Shown here: one piece after another, positions 52,418-61,247 of the stretch
Layout of the letters: the number at the start of each line of letters is the position of its first letter
How positions within the stretch are numbered: position 1 is the first letter of the stretch
Origin: JBELHR01 sp042091275
GTDB taxonomy: Bacteria > Bacteroidota > Bacteroidia > Flavobacteriales > Flavobacteriaceae
Length of the DNA: 64,000 nt
Assembly (NCBI GenBank): GCA_042091275.1
Contig: JBELHR010000003.1
Location: 1-64,000, forward strand
Direction of reading: 5' to 3'
Notes under the pieces: model-generated
What the model was told of the DNA's origin: nothing
The model's database searches: none
Seen by the model: the letters and a program-made list of their open reading frames with translations, nothing else
Translations under genes and position numbers: made by a program

Positions 52418-55400
52418 ATGATGAAGAGAGTATTTGATTTGCTTTTCTCTAGCCGTTTAATGGCTATGCTTTTTATTGTATTCGCTGTAGCCATGGGCGT
52501 AGCGACCTTTATAGAAAATGATTACGGAACCCAAACTTCAAAAGTATTAGTTTACAATACCTGGTGGTTTGAATTGATTATGGTACTGTTCTGTGTAAAC
52601 TTCTTTGGCAATATATTTCGATATAAATTATACCGAAAAGAAAAGTGGGCTGTACTAGCCTTCCACTTGAGTTTTATATTGATTCTCGTCGGAGCAGGAG
52701 TAACTAGATATTTCAGTTTTGAAGGTATTATGCCGATAGAAGAAGGGGAATCCACAAATGTCTTCTTTTCAGAGACTACCTACTTCGATTTTACGGTAGA
52801 TAATAAAAAAGTTCAAAGACCACCTAAATCGGTTCCACTTATGCTCAGCGCATGGGGAACCAACAATTTTTCTATTGAAGAAGATTTCAAAGGAACACCA
52901 ATTGAGCTAAAGTTGACTAATTATATTCCTTATGCCTTTCAAGAGTTTGTCGAAGACGAGACGGGTACAGAATACATACACTTTGTAGAATCTAGTTCTG
53001 GAAGTCGCCACGACCACTATATCCCAAAGGGAACGCTGCAGAATATCCACGGCGTATTAGTGGGATATGAGGCAGATGACAATCAAACTACCGTTAACTT
53101 TATTCAAGGACAAGATGGTTTGAAGATGAAAAGTGCAAATGCTGGTACTTTTTTGAGAATGGCAGATCAATTCCAAGGGGAAGTAAAAGCGAACGAATAC
53201 GAGACCTTCAATTACCTGTCCCTGCACAGAATTGGGGAACTGAGCTTTGTCGTTCCCAAACCTCCTCTCAAAGGTAAAATGGTTTACCAAAAAGGAAACA
53301 AAGAAGAAAACCCAATGGATTTGCTCCAGTTCAATTTGACTGTTGGTAACGAGACAATGGATTTTGATATTATGGGAGGGCAATATAATATGGACCCTGC
53401 TACCAAAATAACTTTTAATGGCTTGAATTTTCAGTTCAAATACGGAGCGAGACTTTTGGAACTTCCGTTTAATGTAAAGCTCCGCGATTTTCAACTTGAA
53501 CGATATCCTGGATCTCAGAGTGCTATGTCTTATGCAAGTGAAGTCACGGTTATCGATCCCGAGGAGACTTTTGACTTTAGAATTTACATGAATAATATCC
53601 TAAATTATAAGGGATACAAATTTTTCCAATCCAGTTACGACATATCGGGACCCGTTGAAGAAACAAGGCTTAGTGTAAATCACGACTTTTGGGGAACGAC
53701 CATTACCTATGCTGGATATATGATACTCTATGTCGGTTTAATGCTAATTATGTTTGTAAAAAACACTCGTTTTGACATGCTTAGAAATAAATTGGATAAA
53801 ATCAAAGTAAAAAAGGCAGCTCTTACTGCTGTCCTTGCTGTATTTGCGTTACAAGGAAGTTATGCCCAACACGAGCATCAGGAAGAAGAACTTAAGCTCG
53901 AGCAAATTCAGACCATAGTAAAATCCACTATTGTCGACAAAAGCCAAGCAGCAGCCTTTGGTGAATTGGTGATTCAAGACGGGGGAGGAAGAATGAAACC
54001 CGTAAATACTTTTTCTTCACAGTTACTGAGAAAAGTTAGCAAGAGCGATACCTATCTCGATTATAACGCAGATCAAATTTTCTTATCGATCATTCAAAAT
54101 CCAGGACTTTGGTTTGAAGTTCCCGTAATCTATCTAGAGAAAGGAAATGACAAAATAAGGACTCTGGTAGGAATAGATGTCGACAGAAAATACGCAGCGC
54201 TATCTGATTTTCTCGATGAGAAAGGAAATTACAAAATAACGGATTTAGTAGAGGAAGCTCAAAAGAAAAATGTCAGAAGTAAGTTTGAAAAAGACTTAAT
54301 CAATATAGACAGGAGAGTTGGACTACTTTATTCCGCAATCGGAGGTGGTATTCTAAAAATATTCCCAATCCCGAGCGATAGGGAAAACAAATGGATTTCT
54401 CTTCCTGAGTTTAATGAATCTAGACTGTCAGGTAGCGACTCTGTTTTTGTCAGACAAGTACTTCCAGTTTATGCTCAGACGCTGCAACAAGCCAAGAAAA
54501 CGGGTAATTATGCAGATGCTACGGAGATATTAGATGGAATGAAAAATTTCCAAAAAAAATACGGGGCTGAAGTGTATCCAAGTCAAGAAAAAATTGATTT
54601 GGAAATAGCGTATAATAAATACGATGTATTCAAAAAGTTGTTTTCCTATTATATGTATGTAGGAACTTTAATGTTTTTGCTCGTTATCGTACAAATATTT
54701 AAAGACAATAAGACGCTACGGGTTCTGATCAAAATCTGTATCGGTATAATAGCCTTACTCTTTATAATGCATACGGGTGGTTTGATTGCACGTTGGTTTG
54801 TCTCGGGACATGCTCCGTGGTCCAACGCATACGAGTCGATGATTTACGTGGCATGGGCTACTATGCTCTTTGGCTTTTTATTCGGTAAAAACTCTACACT
54901 TACAATAGCGGCAACCGCATTTTTGACCTCTATGATTTTGATGATTGCACATTGGAATTGGATGGACCCTGAAATTGCCAACTTACAACCCGTTTTAAAC
55001 TCCTATTGGTTGATGATTCACGTAGCAATTATTGTAGCGAGTTACGGACCATTTGCTCTGAGTATGATTGTCGGAATAATTGCATTATTATTAATAGTTC
55101 TGACCAATGAAAAAAACAAGAAGAAGGTCAAATTGAATATTGACGAGCTGACCACTATTAATGAGATGGCCATGACCCTCGGTCTTATTTTACTGACTAT
55201 CGGAAATTTCTTAGGAGGAATGTGGGCCAACGAATCTTGGGGACGCTACTGGGGTTGGGATCCAAAAGAAACTTGGGCTTTGATCAGTATCTTCGTCTAC
55301 GCTTTTGTTTTACACCTGAGATTAATCCCTGGATTAAAAAGTAAATTCACCTTTAACCTTTGGTCTGTAATCGCCTTTGCGTCTATTATGATGACTTATT

Positions 55401-55552
55401 TCGGAGTAAACTTCTACCTTTCTGGTTTGCACGCTTACGCTTCGGGAGACAAAGTCGTAACTCCAAACTTCGTCTATGTCTCGGTACTTGTTGTGGCTCT
55501 TTTAGGAATTGCTGCAAAGTATAAATTCAACAGGTTTTACAAGAAAAAATAA
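52418..55552 (+). CDS. Fused cytochrome c biogenesis protein CcsBA
   Basis: System II cytochrome c haem attachment, 1044 residues in one chain. The N-terminal ResB/CcsB half has three membrane segments early (SRLMAMLFIVFAVAMGVATF and following) and a large periplasmic domain (about 100-420), then a fourth segment. The C-terminal CcsA half, from about 745, has six or more membrane segments with the WWD haem-handling motif WGRYWGWDPKETWAL and two His-containing loops. A TPR gene follows after 29 bases. Fusion of the two halves is common in Bacteroidota. Inner membrane. Confidence 0.95.
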   Translation: MMKRVFDLLFSSRLMAMLFIVFAVAMGVATFIENDYGTQTSKVLVYNTWWFELIMVLFCVNFFGNIFRYKLYRKEKWAVLAFHLSFILILVGAGVTRYFSFEGIMPIEEGESTNVFFSETTYFDFTVDNKKVQRPPKSVPLMLSAWGTNNFSIEEDFKGTPIELKLTNYIPYAFQEFVEDETGTEYIHFVESSSGSRHDHYIPKGTLQNIHGVLVGYEADDNQTTVNFIQGQDGLKMKSANAGTFLRMADQFQGEVKANEYETFNYLSLHRIGELSFVVPKPPLKGKMVYQKGNKEENPMDLLQFNLTVGNETMDFDIMGGQYNMDPATKITFNGLNFQFKYGARLLELPFNVKLRDFQLERYPGSQSAMSYASEVTVIDPEETFDFRIYMNNILNYKGYKFFQSSYDISGPVEETRLSVNHDFWGTTITYAGYMILYVGLMLIMFVKNTRFDMLRNKLDKIKVKKAALTAVLAVFALQGSYAQHEHQEEELKLEQIQTIVKSTIVDKSQAAAFGELVIQDGGGRMKPVNTFSSQLLRKVSKSDTYLDYNADQIFLSIIQNPGLWFEVPVIYLEKGNDKIRTLVGIDVDRKYAALSDFLDEKGNYKITDLVEEAQKKNVRSKFEKDLINIDRRVGLLYSAIGGGILKIFPIPSDRENKWISLPEFNESRLSGSDSVFVRQVLPVYAQTLQQAKKTGNYADATEILDGMKNFQKKYGAEVYPSQEKIDLEIAYNKYDVFKKLFSYYMYVGTLMFLLVIVQIFKDNKTLRVLIKICIGIIALLFIMHTGGLIARWFVSGHAPWSNAYESMIYVAWATMLFGFLFGKNSTLTIAATAFLTSMILMIAHWNWMDPEIANLQPVLNSYWLMIHVAIIVASYGPFALSMIVGIIALLLIVLTNEKNKKKVKLNIDELTTINEMAMTLGLILLTIGNFLGGMWANESWGRYWGWDPKETWALISIFVYAFVLHLRLIPGLKSKFTFNLWSVIAFASIMMTYFGVNFYLSGLHAYASGDKVVTPNFVYVSVLVVALLGIAAKYKFNRFYKKK

Positions 55553-55581
55553 ACTACATTTGAATCAAAATTTAAAAAACT

Positions 55582-56097
55582 ATGTTTAATAAATACATCA
55601 AACTAGCCCTCGCTATTGCTATAGGCGCTTGGTCTATATTTGAATTTACTCAGGGAAATATCGGAAATGGAATTTCCTTATTATTACTAGCGGGAATATT
55701 TGTTTTCTTTTTCTACAAGAACGAATTTTTACTACTCGCTTTCTTAAAAATAAGATCTCAAGATTTTGTCGGTGCTCAAAAATGGTTGAACTATATCAAA
55801 AAGCCAGAAGCTGCACTTCGCAAACCTCAACAAGCTTACTTTTATTTTTTAAATGGTTTAATTCTGAGCCAATCCAACCTAACCCAAGCAGAGAAGTTAT
55901 TTCGAAAAGCTCTTAACCTAGGATTGAGTATGGATCACGATGTGGCAATGGCAAAACTAAACCTCGCTACTATAGCTATGAGTAAAAGACGTAAAAGAGA
56001 AGCCACAACTCTTCTCAATGAAGCTAAGAAATTAGACAAACACGGTATGATGGGTGAGCAAATAAAACAGCTCAAACAACAGATGAAAAGAATGTAA
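55582..56097 (+). CDS. Membrane-anchored TPR-like protein
   Basis: A 171-residue protein with two N-terminal hydrophobic segments (residues 5-22 and 30-55, LALAIAIGAWSIFEF and ISLLLLAGIFVFFF) and a helical C-terminal half of TPR-like units (AYFYFLNGLILSQSNLTQAEKLF, AMAKLNLATIAMSKRRKREATTLL). It ends in a basic tail. It lies just after ccsBA and before a strong terminator. Its role is unknown. Confidence 0.75.
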   Translation: MFNKYIKLALAIAIGAWSIFEFTQGNIGNGISLLLLAGIFVFFFYKNEFLLLAFLKIRSQDFVGAQKWLNYIKKPEAALRKPQQAYFYFLNGLILSQSNLTQAEKLFRKALNLGLSMDHDVAMAKLNLATIAMSKRRKREATTLLNEAKKLDKHGMMGEQIKQLKQQMKRM

Positions 56098-56133
56098 AAA
56101 AAAATGCCCGCTAACAGCGGGCATTTTTTTTGT
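56097..56133. terminator. Bidirectional terminator
   Basis: AATGCCCGCT pairs with AGCGGGCATT, between an A run and a T run, separating the TPR gene from the convergent LysM gene. Confidence 0.93.
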
Positions 56134-56149
56134 AAGGTATCTAGAGGAA

Positions 56150-57847
56150 CTATTCTCCTTTATCCGAATATCGAATAACCTCTATTGCCTCATTTCTAAG
56201 CGCTCCATTTTCATCTTTTGTATAATTAAAGCTATTGGAAATTCTAGTACTCTCTCCATAGAAAGTGTCTTCCCCAAAGCCTCCTTCGCTAAAATAACGA
56301 ATCAACAAATCATATATTTGATCAAATCCAAGAACCGCATATTCGCTCGGGAAAGATTGGTACTTCTCGCGATAATCGAAAAAGAATTTCCTCACGTTTT
56401 CAGATTGAGTATCTAAATTGGAAGCAGATGCATAAGTAAAATCTATATCCTCTAAAGCTTTGTGCTTGGAGACCTCAAAATCACTGTTGTTATCATTGAC
56501 AAATAATCTAGCTCTAATAGAAGGATCCAATGCAACAATTCCATCGATTAACGAGTAGCCAGTAGTTCCCTTGTTAGTCATTACAATCCAATTATTGGTC
56601 GCTAGAGAATCGATTTTCATATGAAGACTCTCAAACGGAACGTTATCGTTTTTGGATTCAATTATTCTAGGTTGTATCGAATCATTTAAACTCTTAAGTG
56701 ACTCAATTAGGTCTAGGGACTGTTTTTGACTTTCAGCAGAATTATCTTGAACTATAATTATATTTTCATCGCAATAGTTTCTCGTAATATAAGCGTTTAA
56801 AGTCGCTGCATAATCTCTTTTTTCTGGATTTGGAATAATATAGTTACTCCTTGACAAAGAAGCTTGTTTTTTGGAATATAGAGGAAAGACCACAGGTATA
56901 TTCCTCAAACGAGAAGCGACCAAATCTACCTTATCCGAATAGAAAGGTCCCACGAGCAAATCTACATCAGAGAAATTCTCTAAAAGTACAATCTCTCTTA
57001 CCTTTGTGGCATTGTTTTCTGTATCGTAAACTCTTTTTTCTACGCGATATCCCATATTATTCAGCGAATCAATAGCCATCATAGCCCCAAGATAATAATC
57101 GCTAACACGATCTAATGCAGTTCCCTTTTTTCTGAAAGTTTGAACGGGCGAAAGCGTATCGTTTCTGTTGAGCTTAAGAGGAAGCATGAATGCAATATTA
57201 AAGAGCTTTTTATCGGCTTTGAGATTATCCTCAAACACCACAACTTCTTCTTCGGAAAAAAGAGTCTCAGAAAGCTTACTTTTTATCTTTAAAACCATCC
57301 CCAACTGCAGTCCTACCCCAGCTAGATCAATATCACTATTTCTAGCCTCTAAGCTATCTTTTGCCACGTCATAACGTTGCTCGAGATTAAAATAGGTGTC
57401 TCCTTTTACCACCTCGTGAAGCACAAATTCCTCCTCCAACAAAGCTCTAGAAACTAATAGCTCATCCTCACTCGGAATCGTTGCTCTGTCGAATTTCAAC
57501 AAAACTCCAATAGAAAGTGGAAGTTTTACGTTGTTTTCCTCTTCTATTAAATCCACAGTTACACCGTATTGAGCAGCGATGCTATATAGGGTCTCTTTGG
57601 GTTTTACTTGGTGATAAACAAAATCTTCAGCCCCGTATATCGGAACATATAAGATTGTTTTGGGTTTGACTCGACGACCGACTCCAGGGTTGGTCATCTT
57701 GAGGTCAGACATAGTGAGTTTAAACTTTCTGGCTATCGCCTTTAGGTTTTCGCCAGACTGTACCTCGTACTCAAACAATTCGATTTCTTGAGCATTAACC
57801 GCAAAAGAAAAAGACAGCATACATAAAAATAGAAATATCGATCTCAT
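56150..57847 (-). CDS. LysM repeats plus periplasmic-binding (PBP1) domain protein
   Basis: A 565-residue exported protein (signal MRSIFLFLCMLSFSFAVNA). Three LysM peptidoglycan-binding modules follow at about 27-70 (YEVQSGENLKAIARKFKL), 78-120 (YHQVKPKETLYSIAAQYGV) and 141-188 (HEVVKGDTYFNLEQRYDV). From about 210 onward is a type I periplasmic-binding fold of the leucine/isoleucine/valine-binding class. This gene follows guaA in many flavobacterial genomes. Cell-wall-bound recognition of a small ligand is inferred; no transporter is adjacent. Confidence 0.9.
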   Translation of the reverse strand: MRSIFLFLCMLSFSFAVNAQEIELFEYEVQSGENLKAIARKFKLTMSDLKMTNPGVGRRVKPKTILYVPIYGAEDFVYHQVKPKETLYSIAAQYGVTVDLIEEENNVKLPLSIGVLLKFDRATIPSEDELLVSRALLEEEFVLHEVVKGDTYFNLEQRYDVAKDSLEARNSDIDLAGVGLQLGMVLKIKSKLSETLFSEEEVVVFEDNLKADKKLFNIAFMLPLKLNRNDTLSPVQTFRKKGTALDRVSDYYLGAMMAIDSLNNMGYRVEKRVYDTENNATKVREIVLLENFSDVDLLVGPFYSDKVDLVASRLRNIPVVFPLYSKKQASLSRSNYIIPNPEKRDYAATLNAYITRNYCDENIIIVQDNSAESQKQSLDLIESLKSLNDSIQPRIIESKNDNVPFESLHMKIDSLATNNWIVMTNKGTTGYSLIDGIVALDPSIRARLFVNDNNSDFEVSKHKALEDIDFTYASASNLDTQSENVRKFFFDYREKYQSFPSEYAVLGFDQIYDLLIRYFSEGGFGEDTFYGESTRISNSFNYTKDENGALRNEAIEVIRYSDKGE

Positions 57848-57884
57848 GTCTTTTATTTAAAAATAAGCAATTTTTATTCCAAAT

Positions 57885-59417
57885 CTACTCCCATTCAATG
57901 GTCGCAGGTGGCTTGGAACTAATATCGTAAACTACTCTATTTACCCCTTTTACTTGATTGATGATTTTATTCGAGGTTTCCTGAAGGAATTTATATGGTA
58001 AATCCACCCAATCCGCTGTCATTCCATCTGTAGATTCCACGGCACGCAAGGCTACCACTTTTTCGTAAGTTCTCTCGTCTCCCATAACTCCAACTGAGTT
58101 TACGGGCAGTAGCATAGCACCAGCTTGCCAAACACTATCGTATAGGTTCCATTTTTTTAATCCATCTATAAACACAGCGTCTACTTCTTGAAGGATTCTA
58201 ACTTTTTCAGCAGTCACATCTCCCAATATTCTAATTCCCAGACCAGGTCCCGGAAAGGGGTGTCTCCCCAAAAGATCTGCATGCATGCCCATAGACTTAC
58301 CTACTCGTCTAACTTCATCCTTAAAAATACTTCTCAAAGGCTCTACAATCTTCAATTTCATAAAGTCTGGAAGACCTCCAACATTGTGATGAGATTTTAT
58401 TGTTGCACTCGGACCACCAGTGGCAGAAACCGATTCTATAACATCTGGATATATAGTACCTTGGGCCAACCATTTTACGTCATCTAGCATATTTGCTTCA
58501 TCGTCGAAAACTTCAATAAAGGTTTTACCTATGGCTTTTCTCTTTGCTTCTGGATCAGATAAACCAGCAAGAGCAGTCATAAACCTCTCAGAAGCATCTA
58601 CTCCCTTTACGTTTAATCCCATACCGGAGTACTGTTTGAGAACTTGATCAAATTCCCCTTTTCTCAAAAGTCCATTGTTCACAAAAATACAATGCAAATT
58701 GGAACCAATCGCCTTGTCCAAGAGAACAGCTGCGACAGAGGAATCAACACCTCCAGATAGGCCGAGAACTACTTTCTCTTCTCCCACTTTCTCGCGAATT
58801 GCTTTGACTGTTTCATCGACAAAAGAATCCGGTGTCCAAGTTTGTTTTAGACCTGCAATTTTTATTAAGAAATTCTCCAAGAGTTTCGTTCCATCTGTAG
58901 AGTGGTACACCTCAGGATGGAATTGAATTCCATAGGTAGATTCTCCTGAAATTTTAAAAGCAGCATTTGCAACATCTTCCGTACTAGCTAGTAATTCGAA
59001 GTTAGTCGGTAAATCCAAAATAGTATCACTGTGACTCATCCATACTTGACTTCCGGAATCAATGCCCTGGAACAAATCAGAATCAGAAGCAATAGAGTTT
59101 AAATGTGCTCTACCGTATTCTCGCGTATTGGAACTCCCTACATTTCCACCAAAATTTTGCGCCAAATATTGCGCTCCATAACAAACACCTAAAAGAGGTT
59201 TTTTAGCTTTAATTTGACTTAAATCTGGTTGAGGGGCATCAGCAGAGCGCACAGAATGTGGACTCCCGGATAGAATTACAGCCTGAAACTCCTCCGCATT
59301 ATACTTTTTAGAGTTAAAGGGATGTATTTCACAATAAACATTTAATTCACGTACTCTTCTCGCAATCAATTGAGTAAACTGCGATCCGAAGTCTAAGATA
59401 AGTACCTTGTTTTCCAT
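57885..59417 (-). CDS. guaA: GMP synthase (glutamine-hydrolysing)
   Basis: Makes GMP from XMP, glutamine and ATP. The 510-residue protein has an N-terminal class I glutaminase with Cys79 in LLGVCYGAQYLA and the GIQFHPEV His-Glu region, an ATP-pyrophosphatase domain with the PP-loop GLSGGVDSSVAA at about 215, and the C-terminal dimerisation domain with the KPPATIEWE end. Complete. It is transcribed ahead of the LysM/PBP1 gene (37-base spacing) from a promoter at 59454-59422. Cytoplasmic. Confidence 0.97.
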   Translation of the reverse strand: MENKVLILDFGSQFTQLIARRVRELNVYCEIHPFNSKKYNAEEFQAVILSGSPHSVRSADAPQPDLSQIKAKKPLLGVCYGAQYLAQNFGGNVGSSNTREYGRAHLNSIASDSDLFQGIDSGSQVWMSHSDTILDLPTNFELLASTEDVANAAFKISGESTYGIQFHPEVYHSTDGTKLLENFLIKIAGLKQTWTPDSFVDETVKAIREKVGEEKVVLGLSGGVDSSVAAVLLDKAIGSNLHCIFVNNGLLRKGEFDQVLKQYSGMGLNVKGVDASERFMTALAGLSDPEAKRKAIGKTFIEVFDDEANMLDDVKWLAQGTIYPDVIESVSATGGPSATIKSHHNVGGLPDFMKLKIVEPLRSIFKDEVRRVGKSMGMHADLLGRHPFPGPGLGIRILGDVTAEKVRILQEVDAVFIDGLKKWNLYDSVWQAGAMLLPVNSVGVMGDERTYEKVVALRAVESTDGMTADWVDLPYKFLQETSNKIINQVKGVNRVVYDISSKPPATIEWE

Positions 59418-59421
59418 GGCT

Positions 59422-59454
59422 CAAAAATAATATATAATCTGAGACCACGAACAA
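59422..59454 (-). promoter_or_regulatory. Promoter of guaA
   Basis: On the minus strand TTG (59454-59452), then 22 bases, then TATTTTTG (59429-59422), fitting TAnnTTTG, a few bases before the guaA ATG at 59417; the implied leader is very short. Confidence 0.5.
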
Positions 59455-59465
59455 TTTATCGAAAA

Positions 59466-59948
59466 TTATAAGTAGTCTCTGTTAAAGGATAAAGGCAGTA
59501 AATCCAAAAGTGATTTTGTCTTTATAACAGGACCTTTTTCTCCCATAAATAGGAGTTCGATAGGCTTTTTTTGGTTTACTTCGTATTCGGACAAGGTCTG
59601 TCTGCACCCTCCGCAAGGCCCTATGGGCTCATCAACGATATTGTTCTTAGAATGAACCGCTATAGCTAGTTTTAAAACGGCTACAGATGGATATTCCGAA
59701 GAGGCTTTCCAAATGGCAACGCGCTCCGCACACATTCCCGAAGGATAGGCTGCATTTTCTTGGTTACTACCCGTAACGAGCTTTCCATTTTCGAGAAGTA
59801 AAACGCATCCTACATTGAACTTGGAATAAGGTGCATAAGATTTTTTTGTCTCCTCAAAAGCTCGATTGATTAAATCTAAATCCTCCGCGAGTAATTCTGA
59901 TTTATCCTGGTAGAGCTCATAACTTGTCTTTAATTCAATTTTCTTCAT
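59466..59948 (-). CDS. cdd: Cytidine deaminase
   Basis: Deaminates cytidine and deoxycytidine in salvage. The 160-residue tetrameric-type enzyme shows FNVGCVLLLENGKLVTGSNQENAAYP, the zinc site CAERVAIW (Cys ligand and the catalytic Glu) and PCGGCRQ. The ATG at 59948 is taken; a TTG at 59957 would overlap porV. It lies one base after the porV stop. Position next to porV and gldJ recalls the gliding locus of Flavobacterium. Confidence 0.95.
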   Translation of the reverse strand: MKKIELKTSYELYQDKSELLAEDLDLINRAFEETKKSYAPYSKFNVGCVLLLENGKLVTGSNQENAAYPSGMCAERVAIWKASSEYPSVAVLKLAIAVHSKNNIVDEPIGPCGGCRQTLSEYEVNQKKPIELLFMGEKGPVIKTKSLLDLLPLSFNRDYL

Positions 59949-59949
59949 T

Positions 59950-61080
59950 TTAGCCAAAATTAATTCCTAAACTCACCCTCAAAACATTATTATTCAATGT
60001 ATTAAACTTGGATTGATTAAACATATAGGAGAGATCTAAACGAAACCTTCCAGATTGAAAACCAGAGCCTAATGTCAAATAATTACGAACTCCTTTGGAT
60101 TGATTTTCTCCAAAGTATCCCGTTCTAAAGAAAAACATCTCCTTAAAACTATACTCCAAACCGAATGCATAGGTAATCTCTTGCAATTCCTCTTTGAATC
60201 CTCCAGGTGCATCTCCAAAAGACTGAAAAATACCGGCCACTGCACTCACATCATCTGATTTTCCAGCAACAACTTGACCATTCTCCAGTATCGGAGGCGT
60301 CGGAACCAAAAGTTTTGTGAATTCCATTAAAAAACTCAATCGATTACTGGAATTTAAAAGAAAGTCACTGCTCGCTCCCAACTTTAAATTCGTCGGAATA
60401 AACTTACTTTCTCCTCCCTCGCTCACTTGGACTTTGGGACCTATATTACTAATTCCAAGTCCTACGCGATAGACCATATCAAAATTCTTATACTTTACAG
60501 GAAGAGAGCGATAATAAGTATAAAGATCAAAAGCTGCGGTATTTACAGTTCTCAAATCCGAATCGTTGGTGCTTATTGCCAAATCTGACCGAATATATCT
60601 CATCCCAACAGACATAGAAAATCGCGGTCCCAAAAGTAGGGCATAATGCACATCTATAGACAAATCACTCGGCCTTTCTGTACCCAAAGGTTGACCGGTA
60701 TCTGAACTGAGATCGATAGCTCCAAGGGTGTAATAATTTAAACTTGCCCCCAAACTAGATCTGGCGTTTAGAATTCTACTATACATAGCTCCTGTAAGGA
60801 AAACATCGTTTACAATCCTATTTAGCCACGGAACATAATACAGACCGAGACTACTCGACTCCTCTGAAAAGACCAATTTTGCTGGATTGTGAAAATTAGA
60901 AAAAGCATCTACTCGACTCGCAACACCGAGCTCTCCTATACCGGCAGAGGCAGCATCGGGAACAATTAATAAAAATGGGACGGCAGTCTCTATTGGATTG
61001 GATTCTTGGGAACTTAATTGACAGGTGTATCCCAGGCAACAAATCCAAAAAAGCACATTGACAAATCTTGATTTCTTCAT
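59950..61080 (-). CDS. porV: Type IX secretion outer-membrane protein PorV
   Basis: PorV is the T9SS outer-membrane shuttle that brings cargo to the attachment complex, and in Porphyromonas it forms a complex with PorU. The 376-residue protein has a signal peptide (about residues 1-25), then the PorV start IETAVPFLLIVPDAASAGIGELGVAS, ending in an LDLSYMFNQSKFNTLNNNVLRV strand set. A beta-barrel pattern runs throughout, and the final Phe-Gly is as expected for an outer-membrane protein. It is divergent from gldJ with only 167 bases between. Confidence 0.94.
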   Translation of the reverse strand: MKKSRFVNVLFWICCLGYTCQLSSQESNPIETAVPFLLIVPDAASAGIGELGVASRVDAFSNFHNPAKLVFSEESSSLGLYYVPWLNRIVNDVFLTGAMYSRILNARSSLGASLNYYTLGAIDLSSDTGQPLGTERPSDLSIDVHYALLLGPRFSMSVGMRYIRSDLAISTNDSDLRTVNTAAFDLYTYYRSLPVKYKNFDMVYRVGLGISNIGPKVQVSEGGESKFIPTNLKLGASSDFLLNSSNRLSFLMEFTKLLVPTPPILENGQVVAGKSDDVSAVAGIFQSFGDAPGGFKEELQEITYAFGLEYSFKEMFFFRTGYFGENQSKGVRNYLTLGSGFQSGRFRLDLSYMFNQSKFNTLNNNVLRVSLGINFG

Positions 61081-61247
61081 TCTTGATATATTCGATTAAA
61101 TAATTGCGAATAATAAGGTAAAATTAAGGCTAATTTATTAAACTTGTGAGACAGATTGGCCTTATTCCTCTGTCAAAACAATTTGTTGCATGCAAGACTA
61201 AAAATTGTAAATTGCAACTTTAATCATACCCTAATAAGTATAATACA

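Noticed and set aside
53057..53494. A 145-codon minus-strand frame within ccsBA
   Set aside because: ccsBA is conserved over this whole region in the plus frame; the antisense frame has no recognisable protein features.
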